A DNA stretch of 64,000 nt from Streptomyces zhaozhouensis. Its GTDB lineage: Bacteria; Actinomycetota; Actinomycetes; Streptomycetales; Streptomycetaceae. Under the pieces are notes generated by a model that did not search any database, was not told where the DNA came from, and was given only the letters and a program-made list of their open reading frames with translations. Position 1 is the first letter of the stretch; every line of letters begins with the position of its first letter. Location: NCBI RefSeq assembly GCF_900230195.1, contig NZ_OCNE01000011.1, positions 124,001 through 188,000 on the forward strand, in the 5' to 3' direction. The position numbers and the translations under genes were made by a program. This document shows, piece after piece, positions 53,289 to 63,734 of this stretch.

Positions 53289-54188
53289 TCAGTCGAAGAC
53301 GACCGTGCGGCGCCCGTTGAGCAGCACCCGGTGCTCGCTGTGCCACTGGACCGCGCGGGCCAGCGCGCGGCACTCCACGTCGCGGCCGACGGCGACCAGT
53401 TCGCTGGGGGTCAGCCCGTGGCCGACGCGCTCCACCTCCTGCTCGATGATCGGCCCCTCGTCCAGCTCCGCCGTCACGTAGTGCGCGGTCGCGCCGATCA
53501 GCTTCACGCCCCTGGCGTGCGCCTGGTGGTAAGGCTTGGCGCCCTTGAAGCTCGGCAGGAACGAGTGGTGGATGTTGATCAGCCGGCCGGAGAGCCGCTT
53601 GCAGAGGTCGTCGGAGATGACCTGCATGTAGCGGGCGAGCACGACGAGTTCGACCTGTTCGCGCTCCACGATCTCCAGCAGCGCGGCCTCGGCCTCCGGC
53701 TTGTTGTCGGCGGTGACCGGGATGTGGTGGAACGGCACGTCGTAGGAGGCGGCCAGCTCGGCGAAGTTCGGGTGGTTGGAGACGACGCCCGCGACCTCGA
53801 TCGGCAGGGCGCCGATCGAGGTGCGGAAGAGCAGGTCGTTGAGGCAGTGACCGAACTTGCTGACCATCAGCACCACGCGCATCCGGCCGTCGGCGCGGTG
53901 GAGCTGCCAGTCCATCTGGAAGGTGTCACCGACGGCGGCGAAGCTGGCGCGCAGCTTCTCCAACGTCACCGGCGGCTGCCCCGAGAAGTGCACCCGCATG
54001 AAGAACAGGCGCGTGTCGTGGTCGCCGAACTGCTGGCTGTCCTCGATGTTGCAGCCGGTCATGAACAGGAAGCTGGAGACGGCGTGCACGATGCCCGGCT
54101 TGTCCGGGCAGGAGAGGGTCAGCACGTACTGCTGGCGACCGGGCCCCTCGGCGGGCTCCGGGCCCCGGTCGTCGGTGGTGAGGGTCAT
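53289..54188 (-). CDS. purU: Formyltetrahydrofolate deformylase PurU
   Basis: A 299-residue protein: an ACT domain at residues about 20-100 (YVLTLSCPDKPGIVHAVSSF), then a formyltransferase fold with NIHHSFLPSFKGAKPY (catalytic Asn-His) and the following TAHYVTAELDEGPII (Asp). It hydrolyses 10-formyl-THF to formate and THF, supplying formate for PurT or balancing one-carbon pools. Confidence 0.94.
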   Translation of the reverse strand: MTLTTDDRGPEPAEGPGRQQYVLTLSCPDKPGIVHAVSSFLFMTGCNIEDSQQFGDHDTRLFFMRVHFSGQPPVTLEKLRASFAAVGDTFQMDWQLHRADGRMRVVLMVSKFGHCLNDLLFRTSIGALPIEVAGVVSNHPNFAELAASYDVPFHHIPVTADNKPEAEAALLEIVEREQVELVVLARYMQVISDDLCKRLSGRLINIHHSFLPSFKGAKPYHQAHARGVKLIGATAHYVTAELDEGPIIEQEVERVGHGLTPSELVAVGRDVECRALARAVQWHSEHRVLLNGRRTVVFD

Positions 54189-54221
54189 GGTGGTCAGCCT
54201 GACACACGCCGGGGGGCGCCG

Positions 54222-54668
54222 TCAGACGGCGCGGGACGCCGCGGCCAGCTCGTCGAGGGAGCGCGGGGGCGCGTCCGGGTCGTCCCCGTCGCCGACCGCC
54301 AGCCGCACGTGCGCCTCGCGCGCCGCCGCCACCGCGTCCGGCCAGCCGGCGTGGTGAAGGTAGTCGGCGACCGGGGCGTCCGCGCCGACCTGGTGCATGA
54401 TGCGCAGCACCCGGAGGACGGCGGTGTCCACCAGCGCGGCCTCCTCGGCGTCGCGGAAGACGGCGCCGACGTACTTCTCGGCCGACCAGTTGTCCAGCCA
54501 GGTGTCCTCGACCAGCCGGTAGACGGCGTCGGTCACGTCACCGTAGCCGGGCACCCCGGCGAGCCAGCAGTTCTGGTGGAAGACGGGATCGGAGAGCATG
54601 TGCAGCGCCGAGCGAACGTTGGCCCGCCAGCGCCACCATGGCATGTCGTTGAGCGGCATACCCGCCAT
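54222..54668 (-). CDS. Conserved actinobacterial hypothetical protein
   Basis: 148 residues if started at ATG 54668 (MAGMPLNDMPWWRWRANVRS); a GTG at 54746 overlapping the upstream stop would add 26 residues and cannot be excluded. It is aromatic-rich and helical with no motif I can name. I recall related proteins beside purU in S. coelicolor. No membrane span. Confidence 0.7.
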   Translation of the reverse strand: MAGMPLNDMPWWRWRANVRSALHMLSDPVFHQNCWLAGVPGYGDVTDAVYRLVEDTWLDNWSAEKYVGAVFRDAEEAALVDTAVLRVLRIMHQVGADAPVADYLHHAGWPDAVAAAREAHVRLAVGDGDDPDAPPRSLDELAAASRAV

Positions 54669-54742
54669 GGTGGTGGAACCGCGGGGCCGACGGGAAGACT
54701 TATCCGAAGCTTGCACGCCGACCGATGCTACGGGGCTCGTCG

Positions 54743-56467
54743 TCACAGCTGGGTGGCCGCCCTCTCGGGAAGCGCGTACTGGCCGGCCAGCGGGTTCCAC
54801 AGGCCGGCGGCCCGTTCCTTCGCCTCGGTGGCGCGACCGCTGGCCGCATCGCCCTGGCCGGCCCGCTCGGTGTGCCGCGCCTGGCCGCCCCTGCACACCT
54901 CGCCGCGGTTGGCGCGGGCCTCGTCCGCCCAGGCCGCGTAGTGCTCGTCGGCCTCGGCCGACGCCTGCCACGCCTCGGTCAACGCGGCGATCAGGTCACC
55001 GTTGTCCGGGAGTTCGTCCAGGGTCAGCTCGTTGAGCCGGTCCACCATCCCGGTGCGCTGGTCGGCCGCGGCCCGCAGGTCGTCGGCGGCGGCGTCCAGC
55101 CGCTCGCAGGAGCGGATGGCGGCGACCGACTCGATCACCGCGTCCCGGCTGTCGTTGCTGTCGGCGAGCAGCTCGGAGAGCGCCTCCGCCTGGGCGCGCG
55201 CCGGGTCGGCCCCGTCCTCCTCCGCGCCGCCGGCGGAGTCGTCCGCGCCGTCCGGCTCCTCGACCTGGGCCTCCGGCGAGACGCCGTCGCCCGAGCCGTC
55301 GCCCTCGTCGTCGTCCCCGCCGCTGAGCAGGTACCCCGCCAGCAGCCCCACCACGGCGCAGCCGGCGATCACCGCGCCGACCAGCAGCGCGGGGCTGCGC
55401 CGCCGCCCGGACGCGGGCGGCGGCGGGCCGCCGTGGCCGGCGCCGTCGCCCCAGCCCCGCTCGGGCGGGGGCGGCGGGCGGTCGGCGGCGGACCGGAAGA
55501 GCTGGTCGAAGTCCCCGCCGCCGACGGGCGGCAGGGTCTGCGTCGCCTCGACGCCGCCGGCGCCCGGCGGGGGCGGCTGCGCCGGTGAACGGTGCCTGCC
55601 CGGCTGCCGGGGCGGGACGGCCCGCAGCCTGGTCGTCGACTCGGGGTCGCCGCCACCGTCCGCCGGCACCGGCGGTATCAGCTGGGTGGCGGCCTCCTGC
55701 GCGGCGCCGGGCGGCGGGGTGTCGTCGGTGACGGGGGCGATCAGCTCGGTCGCCGCCTCGTTGGGAAAGCGGTCCCCGTTCTTCTCGGGGAAGCCGTTCT
55801 CGTCCGGGAAGCGGTCGGTGACCAGCGGGATCAGCTCGGTCGCGCCCTCGTCGGCCGCGGGCGGCCGCGCGGGCTGGTGGGGCGGGGCCGCCGGCGGGCC
55901 CTGCGGGGCGGGACGGCCGTGGCGCCCGCCGGGGCGCCGGCCCTCGGGGGGCGTGACGGCGCGCAGCTGGGTGGTGGTCTCGATCGGCGCGATCAGCTCG
56001 GTGGCACCCTCGTCCGGCGCGGGCGGCCGGCCGGGGACGACGGGGGTGGCCTGGGTCGCCATCGCGTGGGACCCGACCGGCGGCAGCTGCGGCGGCTGGG
56101 GCGCCGCCGGCAGGGGAGGCGCCTGCGGGGGCTGCTGGGCCGCCCCCGGCGGCCGCTGCGGAGGCGGCGGATGGTGCGGGGGCCGCGCCGGTTGGTGCGG
56201 GGGAACGGGGGGCGCGGAGGCGGGCGGCGGGGGCGCGTCCCCCCAGCCGCCGGGCGCTCCGTAGGCGCCGGCCGCGCCGCCGAACGTCCCGGGGGCGTCC
56301 GGCGTCGCGGCCCCCTGACCTGGGCCCCAGTGCTGGCCCCACGCCTGACCGGCGGGCGGCGCGGCGGGGGTCGGGTCGCGGTGGGCCTCACCCGTCACAC
56401 CGCCGGAACCAGGGGGCAGGACCACGCCCTCGCGCGGCTCGTCGTCCCGTCCGTTGTGGCTCGTCAC
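54743..56467 (-). CDS. Proline-rich single-span membrane protein with repeated TxxI motifs
   Basis: A 574-residue protein. Residues 1-355 are low-complexity Pro/Gly/Ala and carry seven short acidic-threonine motifs: EGATELI, ETTTQLR, EGATELI, EAATELI, EAATQLI, ESTTRLR, VEATQTL (residues about 152-312). A single membrane span follows at about 359-381. The extracellular part is acidic, then helical with cysteines (C at about 453 and 538). The motifs fit the pThr-x-x-Ile/Leu pattern bound by FHA domains, so they may be kinase targets. No known family. Confidence 0.7.
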   Translation of the reverse strand: MTSHNGRDDEPREGVVLPPGSGGVTGEAHRDPTPAAPPAGQAWGQHWGPGQGAATPDAPGTFGGAAGAYGAPGGWGDAPPPPASAPPVPPHQPARPPHHPPPPQRPPGAAQQPPQAPPLPAAPQPPQLPPVGSHAMATQATPVVPGRPPAPDEGATELIAPIETTTQLRAVTPPEGRRPGGRHGRPAPQGPPAAPPHQPARPPAADEGATELIPLVTDRFPDENGFPEKNGDRFPNEAATELIAPVTDDTPPPGAAQEAATQLIPPVPADGGGDPESTTRLRAVPPRQPGRHRSPAQPPPPGAGGVEATQTLPPVGGGDFDQLFRSAADRPPPPPERGWGDGAGHGGPPPPASGRRRSPALLVGAVIAGCAVVGLLAGYLLSGGDDDEGDGSGDGVSPEAQVEEPDGADDSAGGAEEDGADPARAQAEALSELLADSNDSRDAVIESVAAIRSCERLDAAADDLRAAADQRTGMVDRLNELTLDELPDNGDLIAALTEAWQASAEADEHYAAWADEARANRGEVCRGGQARHTERAGQGDAASGRATEAKERAAGLWNPLAGQYALPERAATQL

Positions 56468-56563
56468 CCGGGGCTCCTCATTCGGCTCAACGCAGCTAGC
56501 CGGGCCACGGTACCGGCTCCCCGCAGACTGCTGCGCCGCCCGCCGGTCGTCAAGTCCGGCGCG

Positions 56564-57985
56564 TCAGGCCGGAGTCGGCACCGGCGACCAGCGGCTGGTG
56601 AACTCCCGCACCAGGCGGTGCTCCCGATGCGGCTCCAGACGGCCCCTGAAGTCCGCGAAGTACTCGGCTCCACGCCCCGAACGCAGCCCCGCGAGCAGTT
56701 CGCCGGCACGGCCCGCCGTGTGGCAGGCGTGTTCGAGATCACCCTCCTGGAGTTGGCCGGTGGCCATCAGCACCATGCCTATCGCGCGGCGGCGGGTGCG
56801 GCTCTCCGGGTGCCCGGCGACCGCGTCGGCGGCCCTGCGCTGCGCGGCCCGGCCCTGGCCGAGGTCGCGGTGGCAGTGCGCCAGCTCGTCCGCGAGGTAG
56901 GCGGCGTCGAAGTGCCGCACCCAGGCCGGCTCGTCGGCGTCGGAACCGGCCTCGCCGGCACGTTCCTGCGCGGCCAGCGCCTCGGACGCGGCGCGGCGGC
57001 AGGACTCGCGGTCGCCGAGCTGGGCGTGACCGCGCGCCTCCGCCGACAGGAACAGCGCCTCGGCGCGCGACGGCACCCGCCCCCTGGTGCCCTCCTGCGC
57101 GGCGCGCGCCAGTTGGATCACCTCGCGTGGGTTGCCCAGCTCGGCCGCGAGATGGCTCATTCCCGCCGCCAGCACATACCCGCCGAACCCCCGGTCCCCC
57201 GAAGCCTGCGACAGCCGGAGCGCCTGGATGTAGTACCGCTGCGCGAGCCCCGGCAGTCCGCTGTCCACCGCCATGTACCCGGCCAGCTCGGTCAGCCGGG
57301 CGGCGGCGGCGAAGAGCGCGCGGCCGACGGCCTCGCTGTAGGAGCCGGCGAGCAGGCCGGCCACCACGCCGTTGAGATAGTGCACCACCAGCGGCCTGAC
57401 CTGCCCCGAGCCCCAGCGGCGGTCCAGGTCGACCAGCGAGGCGGTGGTGTCCACCACGGCGGAGACGTCGGCCTCGCCCACGCGGGGGCCGGCGCCGGAC
57501 CGTTCGACCTCCCCGTCCGGCGGGGTGATCAGCCAGTCCCTGCTGGGCTCGACCAGCGCGGCGGGGGCCACCTGGGCGCCCCCCGGCGCGTAGGGGTGGG
57601 TGCCGCGCTCGCCCTCCGTCCGCTGGACGTCGGAGCGCCACAGCTCGGCCGCCTGCTCCAGCGAGTCCCCGAGTCCGGCGGCGAAGTGCAGCCCGACCGA
57701 GGAGGTCAGCTGCCGGGTGGTGCCCATCCCGATCTCGTCGACGGTCACCGGGCGGCCCAGCTTGCGGCCGAGCGCCTCGGCGATCAGCTCGGGCGCCCTG
57801 CCGCGCGGCTGCTGACCTCGGATCCAGCGCGCCACGGAGGTCTTGTCGTAGCGGAAGTCGAGCGAGCGCTCCGCGGCGCACATGTTCACCCGGCGCGCCA
57901 GCCCGGCGTTGGAGCAGTTGGCCTCGCGTATGAGCGCCAGCAGGCGTTCGTTGGGCTGTCGGGCGATCAGTGGTCTGGCGGACAT
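56564..57985 (-). CDS. NsdA-like negative regulator of development/antibiotics
   Basis: A 473-residue protein from ATG 57985. The N-terminus RQPNERLLALIREANCSNAG and the RYDKTSVARWIRGQQPRGRA helix-turn-helix-like part match the Streptomyces NsdA family, which represses antibiotic production and sporulation in S. coelicolor. The C-terminal two thirds are TPR-like (AQRYYIQALRLSQASGD; GYVLAAGMSHLAAELGNPRE). It could be NsdA itself or one of its paralogues; the neighbours do not decide. Confidence 0.8.
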   Translation of the reverse strand: MSARPLIARQPNERLLALIREANCSNAGLARRVNMCAAERSLDFRYDKTSVARWIRGQQPRGRAPELIAEALGRKLGRPVTVDEIGMGTTRQLTSSVGLHFAAGLGDSLEQAAELWRSDVQRTEGERGTHPYAPGGAQVAPAALVEPSRDWLITPPDGEVERSGAGPRVGEADVSAVVDTTASLVDLDRRWGSGQVRPLVVHYLNGVVAGLLAGSYSEAVGRALFAAAARLTELAGYMAVDSGLPGLAQRYYIQALRLSQASGDRGFGGYVLAAGMSHLAAELGNPREVIQLARAAQEGTRGRVPSRAEALFLSAEARGHAQLGDRESCRRAASEALAAQERAGEAGSDADEPAWVRHFDAAYLADELAHCHRDLGQGRAAQRRAADAVAGHPESRTRRRAIGMVLMATGQLQEGDLEHACHTAGRAGELLAGLRSGRGAEYFADFRGRLEPHREHRLVREFTSRWSPVPTPA

Positions 57986-58477
57986 CCGTGTCTCCCTTGG
58001 CCGATCGGCTCGCCGGGTCGATCCCGGGCAGAACCATGCCCGAGGGATGCCGGGTCCATCCCGTATGCCCCGGTGGATGCACCCATGCGCCCCGACCATG
58101 GGACCCGGCGCACGCACCGGAGCCCGTGGCACCCGCGGACCCCGGCCGCCGCCGGCTCCCGGCGGCGGCCGGCGGGCCCGGCGCAAGGGGCCGGCGCTCC
58201 ACCAGCGCCGTTGCCCGGAGGGCGGGCGCGGCTCGCCGCCGGCGGCGGCGGGGGCGCCCGGATGCGCGGGGGCGCGCGGGGACCGGGGAACGGCGGCGCG
58301 CGACCATGCCCCCTGACCACGCCACACGCCATACGCGCCGGTACGGAAGCGCGTGCGCGAGCCCCGCGCCTAAGTCAACGGCTCTCACTCCCGTCCGCCC
58401 CGCCCCGGGGCCCCGCGCTCGACAAGGGGGACGACGCGGGTCGTTGCGGGCGAAGACGGGTCGCTACCGTGTCGACC

Positions 58478-59304
<827 letters not shown>

Positions 59305-59308
<4 letters not shown>

Positions 59309-60960
59309 GCGCGACCGGGCTGCCGCCCGCGCCCGCGCCGGCACCACCGACCGGGCGGATCACCGGGCCGTCCGTCGCCGCGACCACCGCGGTCTTCGTC
59401 CGTCTCAAGCTGTCGCTGCTGCGCAACGGGACGCGGCAGTCGACGGGCAGGTCCGCGGCCTTCGTCGGCTCGACCGTGCTGGCCGCGCTCGTCGGCGCGC
59501 TCGGCCTGCTGGGGCTGGTGGCGCTGCGGGGCGACGAGTACGGGCCCGACACCGGCGTGGTGCTGGTGGCGATGCTCGCGCTGGGCTGGGCGTTTCTGCC
59601 GTTGTTCGTCGGGGTGGACGAGACGCTGGACCCGGGCAGGCTGGCGATGCTGCCGCTGCGCCCGTCGCCGCTGCTGGTGGCGCAGTTGGCCAGCGGGCTG
59701 GTCGGCAGCGGGCCGCTGTTCACGCTGCTGCTGGTGGTCGGCGCGGTGCTGGTGGCGGCGCACGGGGTGGCGGCGGCGCTGGTCGCGGTGGTGGCGGCGC
59801 CGCTGGTCCTGGTCTTCTGCGTCACCCTCACCCGGGCGCTGGCCACGGCCAACGCCCGGCTGCTGACCAGCCGCAGGGGGCGCGATCTCGCCGTGCTCAG
59901 CGGTCTGTTGGTGGCCTTCGGTCTCCAGGGGCTGAACCTCGCGCTGAGCCGGATGGCCGACGAGGACGGCGGTCTGGCGCCGATGCGTCCGCTGGCCGAC
60001 GTGCTGGGGTGGCTGCCGCCGGCCAGCGCGGTGCGGGCGGTGCGGCTCGCGGACGAGGGGTCCGCGTTCGGGGCCGTGCTGGCGCTGGCGACCACCGCGG
60101 GCGGCCTGGCGCTGCTGCTGTGGTGGTGGCGGCGGACCCTGACGACGCTGCTCACGGCGCCGGACGCCTCCAGTCTCCAGCCGCCGGCGGGCGCCGGGCC
60201 GGACCGCGGCCGGCACGAGGGCGGCCTCGCGGGGCTGCTGCCCACCGGTCGTACCGGGACGGTGATGCTGCGGGTGCTGCGCTACGCCTGGCGCGACCCC
60301 AAGGCCAAGATGGGCTGGGCCACCTCGCTCGGCATGGCGATGCTGCTGCCGCTGGTGCTGACCGTCCAGGACGGCGGCAGCGTGTACACGGCGTGCTGGG
60401 CGGCCGGGATGCTGGGGCTGTTGATGTACAACCAGTTCGGCGGCGACTACAGCGGCTTCTGGCTGGTGGCGGCGACCATCGGCTCCCCGCGTGACGCCTT
60501 CGTCGAGCTGCGGGCCAGGATGCTGGTGATCTGCCTGCTCGGGTTGCCGCTGATGGTGGCGGTGGTGCTGGGCACGGCGGCGCTCTTCGACGACTGGGAG
60601 TCGCTGCCGACGGGCCTCGGGCTGACGCTGGCGATGCTGGGCGCGCTGCTCGCGGTGGGGGCGATGACCTCGGCGTGGCTGCCGTACTCGATCCCGCAGG
60701 AGGGCGCGATGAAGAACGTCGCGCCGGGGCAGTCCGGGCTCGCCTGGGGCTCGCTCCTGGGCGGCACGCTGGTCGGGGCGGTGCTCGTCGCGCCGGTCGG
60801 GGCGCTGGCGCTGTTCCTCCACGGCGAGCCGGCCGGCTGGCTCGTGGTGCCCGTGGGCGCGGTGTGGGGAGCGGCGCTGTGCTGGGGCGCGCTGAGACTG
60901 GCCGCGCGCCGCACGGCCGACGCCCTGCCGGAGATCCTCGCCGCGGTCAGCAAGGGCTGA
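59305..60960 (+). CDS. ABC transporter integral membrane protein
   Basis: A 551-residue protein with about twelve predicted membrane spans in two halves separated by a hydrophilic loop at residues about 285-320 (APDASSLQPPAGAGPDRGRH). It forms the pore for the ATPase encoded just upstream. Substrate unknown. A perfect palindrome follows its stop. Confidence 0.85.
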
Positions 60961-60980
60961 CCCGGGTCCGGAACGCGTGC

Positions 60981-61012
60981 GGGGCGCCGGCGGCGATCGC
61001 CGCCGGCGCCCC
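60981..61012. terminator. Perfect 32-bp palindrome between convergent genes
   Basis: GGGGCGCCGGCGGCGA (60981-60996) and its exact complement (60997-61012) abut with no loop. It lies between the ABC permease and the lipoprotein gene ends and can terminate both. Confidence 0.75.
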
Positions 61013-61079
61013 TGCCGTGTCGAGCGGTCGACGCCGGCGGCCCGTTCTGGACCGTCCGGGCGTCGGGACGACCCGAGGG

Positions 61080-61910
61080 TCAGCTCATGAACGCGCCGGA
61101 CTGCAGGTCCTCGATGGTGATGACCTCGGCGTCGGCCGGCCGGTCGCTGGGCACCGGCTCGTTGAACGCGCTGAAGTCGATGACGCCGGCGCCGGTGGCC
61201 GGGTCGCTGTTCTCGAAGCGCAGCGGGAAGGGCTCGCCCTCGGTGGCGACCACCAGGCTGGCGTCCTCGCCCTCGTGCAGCGTGACGCCGGGAACGCCGT
61301 CGATCTCGGTGGCCTCGCCCATGGTCATCCCGGAGGCGGAGCCGCCCTGGCCCATCCCTTCCAGGAAGGTGTCGAGGTTGCACGACTCGACGGAGGAGTC
61401 CATCGGCGGCTCGTCGGCCGGGCCGTAGAGGAAGAAGCCGTCCAGCTGGCCCAGGATCGCCGGGTCGTCGATGCCGGCCGCGGTCTCCCAGAACTGGGTG
61501 TCCGGGCGCAGCCACGCCTCGTTCTCCAGCTTGATGATCTCGAACGAGCCCTGCGAGCTCATGGAGATCGAACCGGCGCAGTCGCCGGCGCTGCTGAGGT
61601 GCAGGTCGAGGCTCATCTGCTCGCCGGCCTGGTCGATGTCGCCGGCCAGGCGGAGCGACTCGGCGCCCATCAGGGCGTCGAACGCCTGGTCGGCGACGTC
61701 GTCGGGCGAGGCGCCGCCGAAGGCGTCGCTGTCCGAACCCTCCTCGTCGCCCTCGGAGCCCTCGCTCCCGCCCTTCTCGGCCGAGCTCTCGTTGTCGGTC
61801 GGCGTGTTCTCCTCGTCGTCGCTGTCGCTGGAACAGCCGGCCAAGGTGACGACCGCCGCGGTGGCGGCGGCGACCGCCGCCGCGCGTGTGCGTCTGGCTA
61901 TGAAACTCAT
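61080..61910 (-). CDS. Putative lipoprotein
   Basis: A 276-residue protein from ATG 61910: signal with ARRTRAAAV and lipobox LAGC (Cys at 26), followed by an acidic Ser/Asp/Glu-rich linker to about residue 65. The rest (GAESLRLAGDIDQAGEQMSL through GVPGVTLHEGEDASLVVATE) resembles the LprG/LolA-like lipoproteins of actinobacteria that carry lipids. No close partner gene is evident. Confidence 0.78.
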   Translation of the reverse strand: MSFIARRTRAAAVAAATAAVVTLAGCSSDSDDEENTPTDNESSAEKGGSEGSEGDEEGSDSDAFGGASPDDVADQAFDALMGAESLRLAGDIDQAGEQMSLDLHLSSAGDCAGSISMSSQGSFEIIKLENEAWLRPDTQFWETAAGIDDPAILGQLDGFFLYGPADEPPMDSSVESCNLDTFLEGMGQGGSASGMTMGEATEIDGVPGVTLHEGEDASLVVATEGEPFPLRFENSDPATGAGVIDFSAFNEPVPSDRPADAEVITIEDLQSGAFMS

Positions 61911-61972
61911 CGGGCCCCCCGGTGAGAGATAGTGCCTCGTGAAACGGGCCCGACGGGCGTCGGTCCCCGGGG

Positions 61973-62818
61973 TCACGCTATCAACGCGCCCTCGACGAAA
62001 TGCCGGAGTGTCTCCCGCCATGCGGTCGGCCGCTCCTTTTGCGGGAGATGCCCGGCGCCCGGGATGTCCGCGTAGCGGCCGAACGGCAGCGCGCGCACCA
62101 TCTCCTGAGCCTCGGCCCGCCCCAACTCGCCGTCCACGCCGCGCACCACCAGCGTGGGGCAGGAGACCTCGGCCAGCTCCTCCCAGTGCGCGTCCAGCGC
62201 GAAGCCCTCCCGGGCCGCGAGTATCTGGTCCCGGCTGAAGACCGGCCGCCAGCCGTCCGGGCGCCACGCCATGACCTCGCCGAAGAACCAACCACGCGAC
62301 GGCAGCGGCGCCTTGAGCGTCGGGTCCCGCTCACCGAACCAGGCGCGCACCTCCTCGGGCGAGGCGAAGGGCAGCGGCCAGGAGCCGAGCCAGCGTCGCC
62401 AACGGCGCTGGGCCTCGGCGCCGATGGCCGAGGCACGCATCTCGCAGATCACCAGCGCCCGCACCAGGTCCGGCCGACGGGCGGCCAGCCGCCAGGCGGT
62501 GAGCGCGCCCATCCCGTGCCCCACGAGCAGCACGGGGCCCAGCCCGAGCCGCTCGATCGCCGCCTCCGCGTCACCGACGAAGGCCGCCCCGTCGAACGGA
62601 CCACCCGGGGGCTTGGCGCTGCGGCCGTGTCCCCGCTGGTCCAGGGCGACGGTCCGGAACCGCGAGGAGAGCCAGCGGCCGGTCTCCTCCCAGTGCCCCG
62701 CGTGCCCCATCAGCCCGTGCAGCAGCATGGCCCCCGGCCTGCCGGCCGGTCCGCGCCCGAACTCCCGTGCCACCAACGGGAGTTCGCCGAACCCCGACAC
62801 CTCGATCGCTCGCCCCAC
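61973..62818 (-). CDS. Alpha/beta-hydrolase fold protein lacking the nucleophile
   Basis: A 281-residue protein from GTG 62818 (GGAGGGGCAGG upstream). The fold is clear (MLLHGLMGHAGHW oxyanion region; VALDQRGHGRS), with the acid in VVRGVDGELG and the His in IPGAGHLPQ. At the nucleophile elbow the sequence is VGHGMG: residue 102, normally Ser, Asp or Cys, is Gly (codon 62513-62515 reads GGG on this strand). It may not be a hydrolase, or may use another mechanism. Confidence 0.85.
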   Translation of the reverse strand: MGRAIEVSGFGELPLVAREFGRGPAGRPGAMLLHGLMGHAGHWEETGRWLSSRFRTVALDQRGHGRSAKPPGGPFDGAAFVGDAEAAIERLGLGPVLLVGHGMGALTAWRLAARRPDLVRALVICEMRASAIGAEAQRRWRRWLGSWPLPFASPEEVRAWFGERDPTLKAPLPSRGWFFGEVMAWRPDGWRPVFSRDQILAAREGFALDAHWEELAEVSCPTLVVRGVDGELGRAEAQEMVRALPFGRYADIPGAGHLPQKERPTAWRETLRHFVEGALIA

Positions 62819-62864
62819 CGGCCTGCCCCTCCTTCCCGTCTCCCCGTCGCTCCCCCCAGGATAC

Positions 62865-62878
62865 CGAACAGATATTCG
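62865..62878. promoter_or_regulatory. Near-consensus LexA (SOS) box
   Basis: CGAAC-AGAT-ATTCG matches the actinobacterial CGAACN4GTTCG box at 9 of 10 fixed positions, 47 bases upstream of the hydrolase-fold gene on the minus strand. Confidence 0.4.
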
Positions 62879-62971
62879 AACATGGGGGTATGGGAAGGCA
62901 GTTCCCTCCAAGGAGGGACACACCGCTTGCCGCATGACGTTCGGCGGCGGGGGCCACCGCGCACACGAAAC

Positions 62972-63015
62972 CCCGCACCCCCTCACCGCCGATGAGCGGT
63001 GAGGGGGCGCGGGGA
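62972..63015 (-). terminator. Strong hairpin after the DtxR-family gene
   Basis: A 19-base arm (62972-62990) pairs with 62997-63015 with one mismatch and a 6-base loop, 27 bases past the regulator stop. Confidence 0.75.
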
Positions 63016-63041
63016 ACAGGCGACGGGGTAACGCCCTCTGG

Positions 63042-63734
63042 CTACCCCTTGTCGACGAAGACGTGCATCGCGACCTGCTGCTCCAGCTCGGCCGACTCGC
63101 CGCCGCTGCCGACCTGGACCGCGCCGCCCGACGCCGCCGTGACGCTGACGGAGGAGCCGGGCTGCACACCCGCCCGACGCAGCGTGTGCATCACCTGCGC
63201 GTCCGTCTGCACCGGCTCGCCGATCCTGCGGACGATCACCGTCTTCCCGCCGTCCACGTCCAGATCGGAGAGCGCCACGACGCCCTCGGCGAGGAACGGG
63301 TCGGCCGCGCCCTTCTCCCCCAGCTCCTCAAGCCCGGGGATCGGGTTCCCATAGGGGGACTCCGTCGGGTGGTTCAACAGCTCCAGCACCCGCCGCTCCA
63401 CGGCGTCGCTCATCACGTGCTCCCAGCGGCAGGCCTCCGCGTGCACGTGCTCCCACTCCAGGCCGATCACGTCGACCAGCAGACACTCGGCCAGCCTGTG
63501 CTTGCGCATCACCCGCTCCGCCAGCCGACGCCCCTGCTCCGTCAGCTCCAGGTGCCGGTCGCCGGCGACGGTGAGCAGGCCGTCCCGCTCCATCCTCGCC
63601 ACCGTCTGGCTCACCGTCGGGCCGCTCTGTTCGAGCCGCTCTGCGATGCGGGCACGCATCGGGACCACGCCCTCTTCCTCCAGCTCCAGAACGGTGCGGA
63701 GGTACATCTCGGTGGTGTCGATCAGTCCGGACAT
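63042..63734 (-). CDS. dmdR1: DtxR/IdeR-family metal-dependent repressor (DmdR-like)
   Basis: A 230-residue protein. The winged helix-turn-helix is RARIAERLEQSGPTVSQTVARM; the metal-binding region contains ECLLVDVIGLEWEHVHAEAC and RWEHVMSD; the C-terminal third is the SH3-like domain. Streptomyces DmdR1 is the iron repressor of siderophore and uptake genes. The position beside a SIS-domain gene is one I recall for S. coelicolor dmdR1; other DtxR paralogues cannot be excluded. Confidence 0.85.
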   Translation of the reverse strand: MSGLIDTTEMYLRTVLELEEEGVVPMRARIAERLEQSGPTVSQTVARMERDGLLTVAGDRHLELTEQGRRLAERVMRKHRLAECLLVDVIGLEWEHVHAEACRWEHVMSDAVERRVLELLNHPTESPYGNPIPGLEELGEKGAADPFLAEGVVALSDLDVDGGKTVIVRRIGEPVQTDAQVMHTLRRAGVQPGSSVSVTAASGGAVQVGSGGESAELEQQVAMHVFVDKG

